DNA from: Delphinus delphis
Taxonomy: Eukaryota > Chordata > Mammalia > Artiodactyla > Delphinidae
Length of the DNA stretch: 64,000 nucleotides
Direction of reading: 5' to 3'
Assembly (NCBI RefSeq): GCF_949987515.2
Contig: NC_082694.2
Location: forward strand, 70,306,080-70,370,079
In this document: positions 35,506 through 46,814 of the stretch, one piece after another
Numbering within the stretch: the first letter of the stretch is position 1
How the letters are laid out: every line of letters begins with the position of its first letter
Notes under the pieces: generated by a model
What the model saw: the letters and a program-made list of their open reading frames with translations, nothing else
Told to the model about the DNA's origin: nothing
The model's database searches: none
Made by a program: the position numbers and the translations under genes

Positions 35506-36374
35506 GTAAGAATTACTTTATTCTAAAGAAGTATTATACAGTTATAAAGCACTCTTTTACAAGTTTAATTTAACTTTACCCTTGGTTGCATGATTTTTAC
35601 TTTATAAAACTAAATAATTAGTCTAGAAACTATTATAAATAAGAGTGATATTACTATGTAAATATTGGCTGTATGTGCTTTTTTTTTTTCTTCTCGCAAT
35701 TTATTATAATCATTGGTCATATTTTTAGAAACCCAATCTACATTTAGTTTTATTAAAATCATTATTTGACTTTCTAGCATTAGGATACCTAATATTATAC
35801 AGATTAATAAATGAAAATATTTCAGAGATTGGAAATGTGTGAGCTAACACTTGCTGTTTGGCTATAAGGTTGAAATGTATGTTTATGCTCTTACTGATTT
35901 AGAGAATATTGGTAAATCCTTTACGGGATTGACACGTACTTAAAACAAGGCCCAGAACAGGTTAAAATTCATAGTCTGGATCTTTACTGAATTGGTTTTT
36001 TATCTGTGTTTCTGTAACATTTTAAGTACACCTCTGTTATAGCAGTTCTCATGTTATATTATAGTTACTTCTTATAATGATCTCACTTGCCTGTGATACT
36101 AGACAGTAGAAACCATATCCATGTGTTTTCATTTCACTTGGACGTGACATGCTTGGCTTTTAGTTAGAGCTTGATAAATCAATTTAACTCCGATTAAATT
36201 TGTATTCCATTAAGTTTGTTTACAAGAACCTATTCATTTTTGAGTATTAGTTTATGGAGGAAACCTTAATTCAGGTCATACAAACAGAATTATAATTTAA
36301 AAAATTTTAAAGTAGGTAAGAAAAAATTTTTTGTTTTCGTTTTTTGAGGGGGGCTTATTCTTGATTAGGTTATT

Positions 36375-36770
36375 TAGGTATGAATAATAGGAACCAAATG
36401 TAAATAACTTAAGCAAAATGGAAGTTATTTGAAGAATGTGGGGTAGCTCACAGGCTCAAAGGAAAGAAGCAAGCTCTGAAATAAAGAGAACTAAGGTAGC
36501 TGCAGAGATCAGGTAGCTCAAACTAATGGATGGACTCATCAAGGCACTCCAGCTGGGATGAATTAGTCTATGTCTACTCTGCTCAAGGTTAAAAATTCAA
36601 AGAAGAGTGAACTTGGCTGGCCTAAAGTCCAGGGATGGTGAGGCATCTTTGATGGACAGTCCTACAAAGACTATTTCCAGTGGGGTAAGGCATAGTTCTC
36701 CAAAGCAAGATTGCACATTCTTTCCAGAGGAAGAGAGAATATATATTGACCAGGCAGAAACAACAGATGT
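36375..36770 (+). repeat. Interspersed repeat fragment, family not named
   Basis: 'ataggaaccaaatgtaaataacttaagcaaaatggaag' recalls a dispersed repeat whose start reads 'taacaggaa…aactggcttaa'. Similar pieces are at 46373-46715, 50548-50800 and 54215-54620. Confidence 0.4.
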
Positions 36771-36850
36771 CCACTACATTGCTTACTGTAGAAGATAAGA
36801 GTACAGCAGAAAAACTTAAGCCACAAGCAATTGTAAGAACTCGTTGGGTT

Positions 36851-37176
36851 TTTTAAAAATAAATTTATTTATTTATTTTATTTTTATTTTTGTCTGTGTT
36901 GAGTCTTCGTTACTGTGCACAGGCTTTCTCTAGTTGCCGTGAGCAGGGGCTACTCTTTGTTGTGGTGCGCGGGCTTCTCATTGCAGTGGCTTCTCTTGTT
37001 GCGGAGCACAGGCTCTAGGCACGCAGCCTTCAGTAGTTGCAGCACGTGGGCTCAGTAGTTGTGGCGCACGGGCTTAGTTGCTCTGCGGCATGTGGGATCC
37101 TCCTGGACCAGGGTTCGAACCTGTGTCCCCTGCATTAGCAGGCAAATTCTTAACCACTGGCCCACCAGGGATGTCC
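36851..37176 (-). mobile_element. CHR-1 SINE, antisense
   Basis: Full CHR-1 with AAAAATAAATTTATTTATTTA-like tail and 'cagggttcgaacctgtgtcccctgc'. It abuts the L1 5'-region piece at 37185. No clear duplication was found. Confidence 0.93.
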
Positions 37177-37184
37177 GTAATTAC

Positions 37185-37730
37185 GATATGTCTTGATGTT
37201 GGACTATTTTGAGTTTATCTTATTTAGATTCACTGAGCTTCCTGCATATGTAGGTTTATTTTTCACCAAGTAAGAGTTTTTCAGCCCTTAGTTCTTTGAA
37301 TACTCTTTCTCCTTTCCTTCTGAGACTCTGATGATGTAAACTTTGAATCTTTTGTTATTATCCCACAACTCCCTGAGGTTCTGTTAAATTTTTTTCAGTT
37401 TTATTTTTCTCTCTGTTGTTCACATCAGGTAAATTTTATTGATCTGTCATTAAGGTCATTGACTCTATCCTCTGTCATCTCCATTCCACTATTGAGCCAA
37501 TCTAGAAGTTTTTTTTAATTTTCAATTTAATTTAATTTTCAAAGCCTTTGCTGTGCTATTTTGGTCTTCTTGTTTTATTTGGTGACACAGAGTCTCTTAG
37601 TGATCTCTGCTGCATCTTTCTGAAGGAGTGGGAGGAGTTACCACAGAACAGGCTGCCTGATGGCTCTAGGTGTAGGGAAAAGGAAGTCTCCAGCTTGTAG
37701 GGACAGAGAGCCTTCCTGGGCTGGGCTGCT
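37185..37730 (-). mobile_element. L1 5'-region piece, antisense (third copy of this segment)
   Basis: 'attcactgagcttcctgcatatgtagg', 'ctctgatgatgtaaactttgaatcttttg' and 'gtcattgactctatcctctgtcatctcc' parallel 17100-17400 and 28860-29150. Confidence 0.6.
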
Positions 37731-37780
37731 TCTTGTGGTTTGATCCCACTCGCTGGTGCCACCTTGCCCTTCCTATTTTA

Positions 37781-38019
37781 TTTTATTTTATTTTATTTTA
37801 TTATTATTTTTTATATTTATTTATTTTGCGGTACGTGGGCCTCTCACTGTTGTGGCCTCTCCCGTTGCGGAGCACAGGCTCTGGACGCGCAGGGTCAGCA
37901 GCCATGGCCCACGGGCCCAGCCGCTCCGTGGCATGTGGGATCCTCCCGGACCGGGGCACGAACCCGTGTCCCCTGCATCGGCAGGTGGACTCTCAACCAC
38001 TGCGCCACCAGGGAAGCCC
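37781..38019 (-). mobile_element. CHR-2 SINE, antisense
   Basis: It carries a long (TTTTA)n tract as its reversed tail. Perfect 16-bp duplication TGCCCTTCCTATTTTA at 37765-37780 and 38020-38035, the longest of any CHR-2 copy here. Confidence 0.97.
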
Positions 38020-40680
38020 TGCCCTTCCTATTTTAGTCTTTATTTTTGAGGATTGAGGGAAGATACTCGCAGTCAAAGCCATTTAATTATATGAACTTTA
38101 CTGTAACTCTAAGTTACTCCTGTGAGTTGGAAAATGCCAAGAATTGGTAAAATTCATCGATCAATTGACTACTTCAAAACTCTGAATCTCGACATAAATG
38201 GCTATGTCAAGACCGACAGCTCTTGTTCAAAAGCAGAAAATTATTGTAGTCGATAGCTTTGGCTATTTAGGTGTATAAACTACACTGCTAAATGAACAAG
38301 AATACCAAATAGAACAGAGATAGAAAATTAAACAAATTCTTATTTTTTTGATGTACCTAATCAAATTTGTTAAATTTTATTCTTTCCCTAGCTCATTTCT
38401 TTCAGGACTATTTCTATAACTTATACTGACAAGTATTTTATTTTCAGTTCCTGTTTTCCTCACTAATTCTTCTTTTACCTCAAATAATATGTCCTCACGT
38501 GTAACCTTCTGTATATCTTTAGTTCAGAGATGTATGGCTGTTTAGGAACTTGGCTCAGCCAGTTAAGAAATGTTAGCATCCTGATGAGCTGAAATAAAAG
38601 CGGTTGATATTTCTTTATATGCAGTAGTTAGAGTGACAAGCACTGTGTTTGTCTTAAAGTCTACTTTTTCTTACCTCTTTCTCATCAGACTGAAAAGCAA
38701 CATGCTGTAGTGAACGAATAGTGGAAATGGCCATGGACTAAATAAGATAGGAGTCAAGTACTTTATGTTCCATATATTTACTTTAAAATAAGTCATAGAA
38801 ACACTGGACTCCTTTTTTTTTCCCTCCCCTTTTGAAGTGGTTTTGCTCATTTCTTACTGGTAGTGGACAAGCCATGCTTTTTAAAAAACAGTAGTGGGAA
38901 AAAAAAGACAATAAGAGGAAGATGAAGAGAATGAAGATTTATAGTGAAGTATTAAAAGGATAGAGAGAGTATATAAGCACAGTTTCTGAAGAATCTTTTT
39001 TTGTTTCTATGACCTCCCTCTCCTTGCTATTCCTAGATTACTCTTACTTGTTTCGTGCCCTTTCACTACTCTGTTAATCCATAGTTCTCATTTTGTGGTC
39101 CCAACTGGGCCTCCTTCTCCCAGAATGCCTGTTTGAAAGTTTTCCTGCATACCCTTTTACCCTTTCTCCAGTGGGTTTATTTCTGTTTCATGGCATGTTT
39201 GGGGAGGAAAATAGTGTGAAGAAACTAATTCACTAAAGGATAGATAAGTCGGATGCTACTCTTTAAATTTAAAAACTACATTTATGTTATTTCTTTTTAA
39301 AAAGTAGGTTAGTTGTTAACCCAAATGAACTTCTCATTGGAAGAATTGCAGGTAGTATGACCAAGGGAAGGCAAGCAAAAGATTTTAATGAAAGCGTTTG
39401 TAAGAATACAAAAATTTTCAGTGAATTTAAAGCCTACCAAGACTATTAATTTAATGATTTCTAAACTCACTATTTTCCATCATAAGGGTGCTGTTGAGTT
39501 CAGTTTTGTTTTGTGTACTCTGTCAGGTAAGCATGCCACAAATCAGCTGTTGATTTTAAAGTTATGTGGTGCTGATTTGTTTTAGCTAGTATGTGGATAA
39601 TGATTACTGTGTGTGTGGGTAGATACACGTATATCACATGAGTGAAAGATTCTTATAAGTTTATTGTCTTTTTACATTTAATATTGACCGGAAATAGGGT
39701 TTAGTCAAGCATCTGTTTGGGGAACTAGATAATTCTGCATTTCTTTTAACCTTGGAAGTCTCAGTCCATTATTTAATCCTACTGGAATTCAGGGGATTGA
39801 ACTTCGAAGGACAGAGTGTATAATAGTTGAGTCAGGGATAGGGAAGCTGATTATGTCTTAGTTTTGACAAGGCTGTTCTGTAGGAAGGAGCGCAGAAAAA
39901 TGAACAAGAGATTGGGATTAAAGTCAAGATAAGGCAGGGTTATCTATTGCGAAGTGTAGTATGTCTAGGATTAAATAAATTAGGCTGACGATGTCCCTTA
40001 AAGCTCTTTATCAAAGGCTTGAACTGGGGATAATAAATGTTGGAAGACATTGGTGAATTTTGAGGATGGATTGTAAAAGTTTTGTATATTAAATTTCTTT
40101 AGCTTGGTTGCGGGGGAGGAGATGCCAGTGAGGAGACGAGAGACCAAAAATCTGAAAAAGACTTCAGGGTTTCATGAAGAGTCTTAAAGTACTTGAAGGG
40201 CTGTCATATGGATTAGTGAAGAAATAATGTTAAATTTGTTTCCCCCACTTACAAAGATAGTTTATTACAAGGTCATTTTAGCAAATTTAGACAGTAGAGA
40301 AAATCACAGAGAGGAAGGAAAAGATCCTCCTAAATTTTTCCACCATGATAACCACTGATTTACATCATAAAATCAGGGCTAAAAAATGGAAGATGTATTT
40401 GGCTTAACTTAAGGAAGAATTTATGAATATTTGGAAATGCTTGAGGACATAGTGATTCTCCACCACATTATATGCTTGTGCAAAAGACTGGATGATTAAC
40501 CTGTTTATGACGTTTTAGGAGGGGATATATAAGCATCTGTAGGTGAATGGACTAGATGACCTATGAAGCTCCTTGTCAACCTGTGGATTTTATCTGATTC
40601 TTGTCTGTAGGTATTTGCACCTGAGAGATGGTTATGTAAAGTGAGAGTAAGGTAAAGAATGATTAAAAGTTGTAGGATTT

Positions 40681-40893
40681 GGGGCTTCCCTGGTGGCGCA
40701 GTGGTTGAGAGTCCGCCTGCCAATGCAGGGGACACAGGTTCGTGCCCCAGTCCGGGAAGATCCCGCATGCCGCGGAGCGGCTAGGCCCGTGAGCCATGGC
40801 CACTGAGCCTGCACGTCTGGAGCCTGTGCTCCGCAACGGGAGAGGCCACAACAGTGAGAGGCCCGTGTACCACAATTAAAAAAAAAAAAAAAT
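40681..40893 (+). mobile_element. CHR-2 SINE, sense, at the 5' junction of an L1
   Basis: Full length with an A14 tail. Duplication GTTGTAGGATTT is at 40669-40680 and 40894-40905. The same 12-mer also follows the L1 tail at 41456-41467, so the SINE seems to have used the L1's own target duplication. Confidence 0.95.
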
Positions 40894-40905
40894 GTTGTAG
40901 GATTT

Positions 40906-41455
40906 TATTCGACCCAGTAATTCCACTTCTGGGTATATACACAAAAGAATAAAAAGCAAGGACTTGAATAGATAATTTTACACCAGTGTTCATAGCAGCA
41001 TTATTCACAGTAGGCAAAAGATGGAAGCAACCCAAATGTTTATTGACAGATGAATGGATAAACAAAGTGTGGCATATACATTCAATGGAATATTTTTCAG
41101 CCTTTAAAAAGAAGGAAATTCTAACATATTCTACAACATGCATGAACTTCAGGACATTATGCTAAGTGAAATAATGCAGACACAAGAGGACAAGCATTGT
41201 ATGATTTCACTTACATGAGAGACCTCAAGTATAAGTCATATTTATAGAGACAGAAAGTAGAGGGTGGTTGCCAGGGGCTGGTGTAGGGGGGAAATGGGGA
41301 GTTATTTAATGGGTGTAGTTTCAGTTTTGCAAGGTGAGAAGAGTTCTGGTGCTTGGTTGTGTAACAGTGTGAATGTACTTAAGTGAAGGTGAACTGTACA
41401 CTTAGAAGTGGTTGAGATGGTAAATTTTATGTTATCTATATTTTACCACAATAAA
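40906..41455 (+). mobile_element. 5'-truncated L1 3' end, sense
   Basis: It opens with 'acccagtaattccacttctgggtatatac' and closes with 'atctatattttaccacaataaa'. Its target duplication GTTGTAGGATTT is at 40894-40905 and 41456-41467. Frames are broken. Confidence 0.88.
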
Positions 41456-42176
41456 GTTGTAGGATTTTGTTGTAATTTGAGTAGGGTACATTTTTATCTA
41501 ATGTGGGAGAAACAACCATTGTATTGTATTGGTAGGAAATAATAAGACATTTGCCTAAGGTAGAGGGGATGAGCAGAAGTACTTCTTTAAATTTTTATAG
41601 AAGGTAGTAAATGTTTATCTTGCCTTGTTAAATTTAAAATCTAAGCAGTGATAGAAGATTGTAGAAGAATGTGAGTGTGAATTTTTTAAAATTTCTGCCT
41701 ACAATGTGATGATACAGAATTGGTATAACAAGTGAGTAAATTCTTTAAGAGTGCCAGGAAGACCTATGGAATTAGGAGAGCTATAGACAAGATAAAGAAA
41801 GCTAAAGATTTTTACTGAGAGTTGATGGGCTTTGTATGTTTATGAACCCTTTTGCAGACTTCACTTACAGTTTTATTTGTATCCTCAAGCTCCAGAAAGA
41901 AACTAAAAATGAAAGAAAACAATAGTGAAAATGTCCAGACTTTCAGTGGAGAAATTTGGCGTGATTAGTTATGAGAAAGGTGGTTATCAGTTAATTTTTA
42001 GAAGATGTCTTTAGTAAGTTCTAAACCTAAGTTTCTGATTTTGTTCAGTTCCTGAATTGATAGTAAATTTGCATTTGTGGCTAAAATTTTTACATTACTG
42101 AACATTTAAAATCTGTACCAACTTGCCTCATCTTTCTGGTGGGAGGGAAATGTTAATCATAAATTAAATGATAATA

Positions 42177-42178
<2 letters not shown>

Positions 42179-42207
<29 letters not shown>

Positions 42208-42230
42208 CACATGCACACACACACACACAC
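42179..42230 (+). repeat. Inverted (GT)n-(CA)n microsatellite
   Basis: (GT)14 is followed by GCACATGC and (AC)9. 42191-42208 and 42213-42230 are perfect 18-bp inverted arms around a 4-nt loop (ACAT). Both halves can form Z-DNA and the whole can form a hairpin or cruciform. Confidence 0.9.
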
Positions 42231-42276
42231 TAGGAAATAAAGAGTCATATCGTTTGGCTGCGCTCAGTCCCAGTTC

Positions 42277-42420
42277 TTTTTTTTTTTTTTTTTTGCGGTA
42301 TGCGTGCCTCTCACTGCTGTGGCCACTCCGCGGCATGTGGGATCCTCCCGGACCGGGGCACGAACCCGTGTCCCCTGCATTGGCAGGCGGACTCCCAACC
42401 ACTGCGCCACCAAGGAAGCC
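42277..42420 (-). mobile_element. CHR-2 SINE with a ~65-bp internal deletion, antisense
   Basis: Both ends are intact and duplication CCCAGTTC flanks it (42269-42276 and 42421-42428). The central body is missing: 'ctgtggcc' joins directly to 'actccgcggcatg'. GCC occurs at both consensus breakpoints, so a microhomology deletion is likely. Confidence 0.93.
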
Positions 42421-42577
42421 CCCAGTTCATTTATTTTTACATTAAAATGTAAGAATATGTGCTTACGGAAACTTCCACTTTTTTTTTTTATATCACCAGC
42501 ACTTACCCCCGTGCAGTTACACGGTAGCTATTCTGTAAATGTTCAATGAATGAGAAACCAAGTTCGCTTCTTTTCCA

Positions 42578-42910
42578 CATCATCTTTTTTTAAAAACTTT
42601 ATTGAGGTGTAAAGTACATACCATAAATTTCACCCATCTTAACTGTACAGTTCAGTGATTTTTAGTAAATTTACTGAGTTGTGCAACTAACACTGTAATC
42701 CATCCCCAGTAAGATTTTTCATACGTGTATACAGTTAATACTAGTTCCCACTGCCAGCCTCTAATCTACTTTCTGTGTCTGTAGATTGCCCATTTCTGGA
42801 CATCTCATATAAATGGAATCATATAATATGTGGTCTTTTGAGGTTAATCCATGTTGTAGCACTTACTAGCACTTCATGCTTTTTCATTGGTCCATATTGT
42901 TTTTATAGAC
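42578..42910 (-). mobile_element. Old L1 3' end, antisense
   Basis: 'actttattgaggtgtaaagtacatacc' and 'gcccatttctggacatctcatataaatggaatcat' is a homologous but more diverged version of the piece at 30815. Confidence 0.75.
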
Positions 42911-42959
42911 TTCTTATATATATTACATATTTTTAACTTTTTATTTATTCATTTGGGTT

Positions 42960-43720
42960 ATTAATTTTAGACTTAAAAGTTGCAAAAGCAGTACAAAGAA
43001 TTTTATATAACTTTACCTAGATTCCACAAATGTTAACATTTTATATACTTTATCTATCTATCTATCTAGTTTGTGTTACTGAAATGTCTGAGAATTGTAG
43101 ACATGCTGCCCCATTCACATTTAAACACTTGAGTATACTTTCTAAAGGCAAGTATATTCTTTTACATAACCACAGTGTAACTATCAAAATCTGGATATTA
43201 ATATAATATTACTTTCTCATCAACAGGCTTTATTTAAGTTTGATAATTCTTCCACTGATGTCCCAATCCAGGATCACACATTGCATTTACATTTAGTTTT
43301 CATGTATCTTTACAGTCTCCTTTAATGTGGGAACATTCTTTTAGTCTTTGTCTTTCATGAGCTTGATATTTTTGAAGAGTTCAGACCAGCTATTTTGTAG
43401 ACTGTCCTTCAGTTTGGATATATCTGATGTTTACTCATGATTAGATTCAGGTTGTACGTTTTTGGCAGGAATGTCACAGAAATGATATGTCATTTTCACT
43501 ACATCATATCAAAAAGTGTGTGGTTTCAGTTTATCCCATTATTGGTGTTGATTACGCCAGTCCCTTATTTTATGTGATGTCTGCCAAGGTTCTCCACTAT
43601 AAAGATATGATTTTTCCCCCTTTGTAATTAACATCTTGTGTGTGGAGGGAGATACTTCGAGACTGTGTAAATATCTTGTTTCTCATTGTATCTTTGCCCA
43701 CTGGTTTTAGCATCTCATTG
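42960..43720 (-). mobile_element. Probable old L1-type segment
   Basis: 'agttgcaaaagcagtacaaagaatt', 'tgttaacattttatatactttatc' and 'ccaatccaggatcacacattgcatttac' resemble a recurrent old-L1 region, a relative of which appears at 49950-50110. It includes (TATC)n at 43051-43068. Confidence 0.45.
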
Positions 43721-43721
43721 T

Positions 43722-44265
43722 TAGTTATCTGTTGCTGCTTAACAACATTATCATAGATTTAGGAGCTTAAAACAACACACATTTATTATCTCAGTTTCTG
43801 TGTGTCGGCAGTCTGGGCGCATGGTTTTACTGGGTTCTCTGCAAGGCTGCAGCCAAGGTGTTGGTTCTTATCTGAAGGCTTAATTGGAGAAGGAACCACT
43901 TCTAAGCTAGGTGGTTGTTGGCAGGTTTCAGATCCTTGGGGTTTATCAAAATGGGGTGATTCAGTTCCTAGCTGGCTGTTGGCTAGAGGCTGCCATGGGT
44001 TCTTTGCCACTTGGGCCTCCCCAACCTGTATACTTCCTTAAAGCCAGCAAGGGAGAGTCAGAGTCACTTTGCAAGGATACTGCAGTCTTTCTCGTAACGT
44101 AGTCACTGTTCTGCCTGCTCTGCTGTATTCTGTATTGGTTAGAAGCAAGTCACAGGTTTCACCTACATCAAGGGGAGGGGATTACACAGGGTATACATAT
44201 ACATTACACAGGGTATATATAAGTGATGATAATTGGGGTCATTTTAGAGTATGTCCACCACAACT
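43722..44265 (+). repeat. Old LTR-like interspersed repeat, family uncertain
   Basis: It begins 'tagttatctgttgctgcttaacaac', continues 'cttaaaacaacacacatttattatctcagtttctgtg' and ends 'aaggggaggggattacacaggg' to 'tgtccaccacaa'. I recognise this as a widespread mammalian repeat. A shorter relative is at 45727-46075. The 79- and 74-codon frames inside it are not genes. Confidence 0.55.
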
Positions 44266-45539
44266 TCCACTGATAATACTTGCCTGCAGTGTGGTGGCCA
44301 CATATGGTGATTTTCTAATTCCATCGTTTCTTCTTTGTTAGTTGGAATTACATGCAAAGAATTCTCCCCCATTCATTGATTTGTTCATTTATTTATATTA
44401 GTATGAACTCATAGATTCTTCTCTTATTCTGTGGGTTATTATTTTCTACTATATTCATTTATTTTATTGCTTAAGTAGAAAGTAACAGTTTAATCCCTAC
44501 ACAAACAGCATTAAGAGAAGTCTTTAGCATGGGTGCCTAAACAGATTTGTAGTATAATGAATCATTTATCAAACATACTTTAGATTAAAGGTAAATTTTA
44601 ACATGTAAGCTGTTCTGTCATAGGTTTGCAAAGCCTTTGTAATTCTATTTGAAAATATACTTCGATGTAACAAACTTTTCGCGTTATTATCAAAATGTCA
44701 TGATTGCATTTATATTGATATTCTTCAAGGGAATAGCTGATTTTCCCCCTAACAATCATTACCCTATAATTGAAATAATTACAAGTTTTGGTGATACAAT
44801 CTAAACATACTCATTCTAAAACCACTGAGTCCTCCCAGCCCCTTCATCTTTGGCTTGTCTCTTGATCTTTAAATGTTATATATAGGTATCCCTATTCTTT
44901 GCATTTGTGGGCATCTGTGACTGACTCTCTTTTTGAGTGTGTCTCTTCTTGTACAAAATACTTGGTCAACAAATACCTTGCTATTCATTGTGTCTTTTCT
45001 CTTTGGAAGTCTTGCACTTCAGTCTATATATAGTCTCCCTGCCCCCTTACCTGCTGTTCTAATTTTTGTTTTGTTTTAAATAGCATGCCCTGTGAAAAGG
45101 AAGTGATTTTGAAAAAGAGCCTTACTCTGTTTCAGAAGTTATATTGTTTTAGTAATTTATTCATATATTTTGGACTGTTTAATATTTTTGTAAAAATGAT
45201 TCCTGATGACCAAAAAAAGGTCAATCAGTAATGAAAAAAATGTACACTAGAAAAGTATCCTGAAATTCACTAGCCAGGACTAACCACTGTTTATTGCATT
45301 TAATTGAAGAAACTAAGAAAATTGCTAATTTTTTCATTGAAGATTATAAATATACTTCATTTAGGATATTAATTCCTAAATAATCTCTGAAGTTGAGGGA
45401 AAAGAAAATAGAAAAATTCTGAAGGTGTGTTGTCATTTTTAAAATGAAAGTTGAAAAAAATAGAAAGCATTTGCATTTCTCTTATATCACTATAATTGCA
45501 GCTGTTTACTTTTTTTTCTCTAAACATTTCTCCATTCCT

Positions 45540-45725
45540 GAATTTTTTTATTTCTTTGTTGGCTAGATTTAAGTTTATGGGTGGTCTTTTCCCTGAGTTT
45601 TCATGGGCTTAATATCTTTCTGTTGCTTCTTTGTTTGAATGACATCTTGGCTGGATATAAATTTTTTACTGTCCGGTATTGAGTATTGCTAAGAAGGCAG
45701 ATGTTCCTTGCATTATACAGGGCTT
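45540..45725 (-). mobile_element. Old L1 fragment, antisense
   Basis: 'gaatgacatcttggctggatataaattttt' is the reversed L1 segment also seen at 28640 ('tttgttggatatagaattc'). Confidence 0.45.
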
Positions 45726-45726
45726 A

Positions 45727-46075
45727 TCAGTCAGTTTTTGCTGCGTAAGTCTTAATTTCAGTGGTTTATAACAACGAATAGTTCCTTTTCTTCTTCACGT
45801 CTTTAGAGGAGCTGGGGCTCAGTTATTGTTGCCTAGGCTTGGCTCTAGGCTGTGGGTTCTCTGTTCTCCTAGAATCAGTGGCCTGCTCTTGTGGCAGTCA
45901 GGAGTAAGTCAGACTATGCAACCACATGTTAGCTGCTGTTTCTGTCATTTCTGTTATCATTTCATTGATCAAGTCTTACGGCCAAGCCCAACATCAGTGG
46001 GGCAGGGAAATAAATATATTTTCTTTACTGTAAGGTGGCATGATACAGGGAGTGAATGATGAATTAAAAACAGTA
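45727..46075 (+). repeat. Old interspersed repeat related to 43722-44265
   Basis: 'cagtcagtttttgctgcgtaagtcttaatttcagtgg' and 'ggccaagcccaacatcagtggggcaggg' mark the same class, more decayed. Confidence 0.4.
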
Positions 46076-46372
46076 ATTCATTCTGCCACTTTTGCTTTTC
46101 ATGCCTAGGTCTCAGCTTGATTCTTTCTTAGTCCTTGAAGTTTAAGATTTAGAAAAAAGTTAAGATAAATATTTCTGAGTATCTTGGGTGCTTGAGTTCG
46201 TCTGTACAGGTTTAGTAGCACTTTGCCTCTTCTTATTCAGTATACACTGTGTATTCATAAACATATTTTCTCATTGGTAGGAGAGAGTTGTCACCTTTGA
46301 ATATCCTACACTTTTCTTCTGCATCCTTTTCATATCTCTGTCAATATGAATGCTTTCGACCTAGATGCTTTG

Positions 46373-46715
46373 TCAGTTAAGGTATTTTCAGTTGTAAATA
46401 ACAGGAAATGCAATGTAAACTGGCTTAAACATCAAAGGAAATTAATTGTGTGATGTAAGTGAAGAAAACCTGGCAGAACTTGATCCAGGTGCTCTGGCAG
46501 TTTGATCAGTTTCTCAGCTCTGCTTCCTTCATTTTTGTTCCATTTTCATCAGGCTCATCCATCATAGTTGCAGAATTGTTTGTAGGTCCTGGAGCCTATA
46601 TGCTTTCGGGTTTGAGTATAGAAGAGAAGAGAGAATCTGCTTCCCAGAGCTTCAGTGAAATCACATGCTGTTGAATCTGGCTGGCCCACAATGGAGTCAC
46701 ATGTTAAATTAAAAC
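46373..46715 (+). repeat. Interspersed repeat fragment, unnamed (relative of 36375 and 54215)
   Basis: 'ttgtaaataacaggaaatgcaatgtaaactggcttaaac' opens it and 'ctggctggcccacaatggagtcacatg' closes it. Confidence 0.45.
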
Positions 46716-46814
46716 TTTTTCCTTACAATATATGTAGTTATAAATGATATGTATTTAGGAAAAGTATTGGATTCTATATAACATTGGCATGGCTTCCTTA
46801 AACAGGGTACATTG

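Noticed and set aside
37733..38056. Three overlapping 97-107 codon open frames
   Set aside because: All three run through the same CHR-2 copy in different frames, so coding selection is not the cause.
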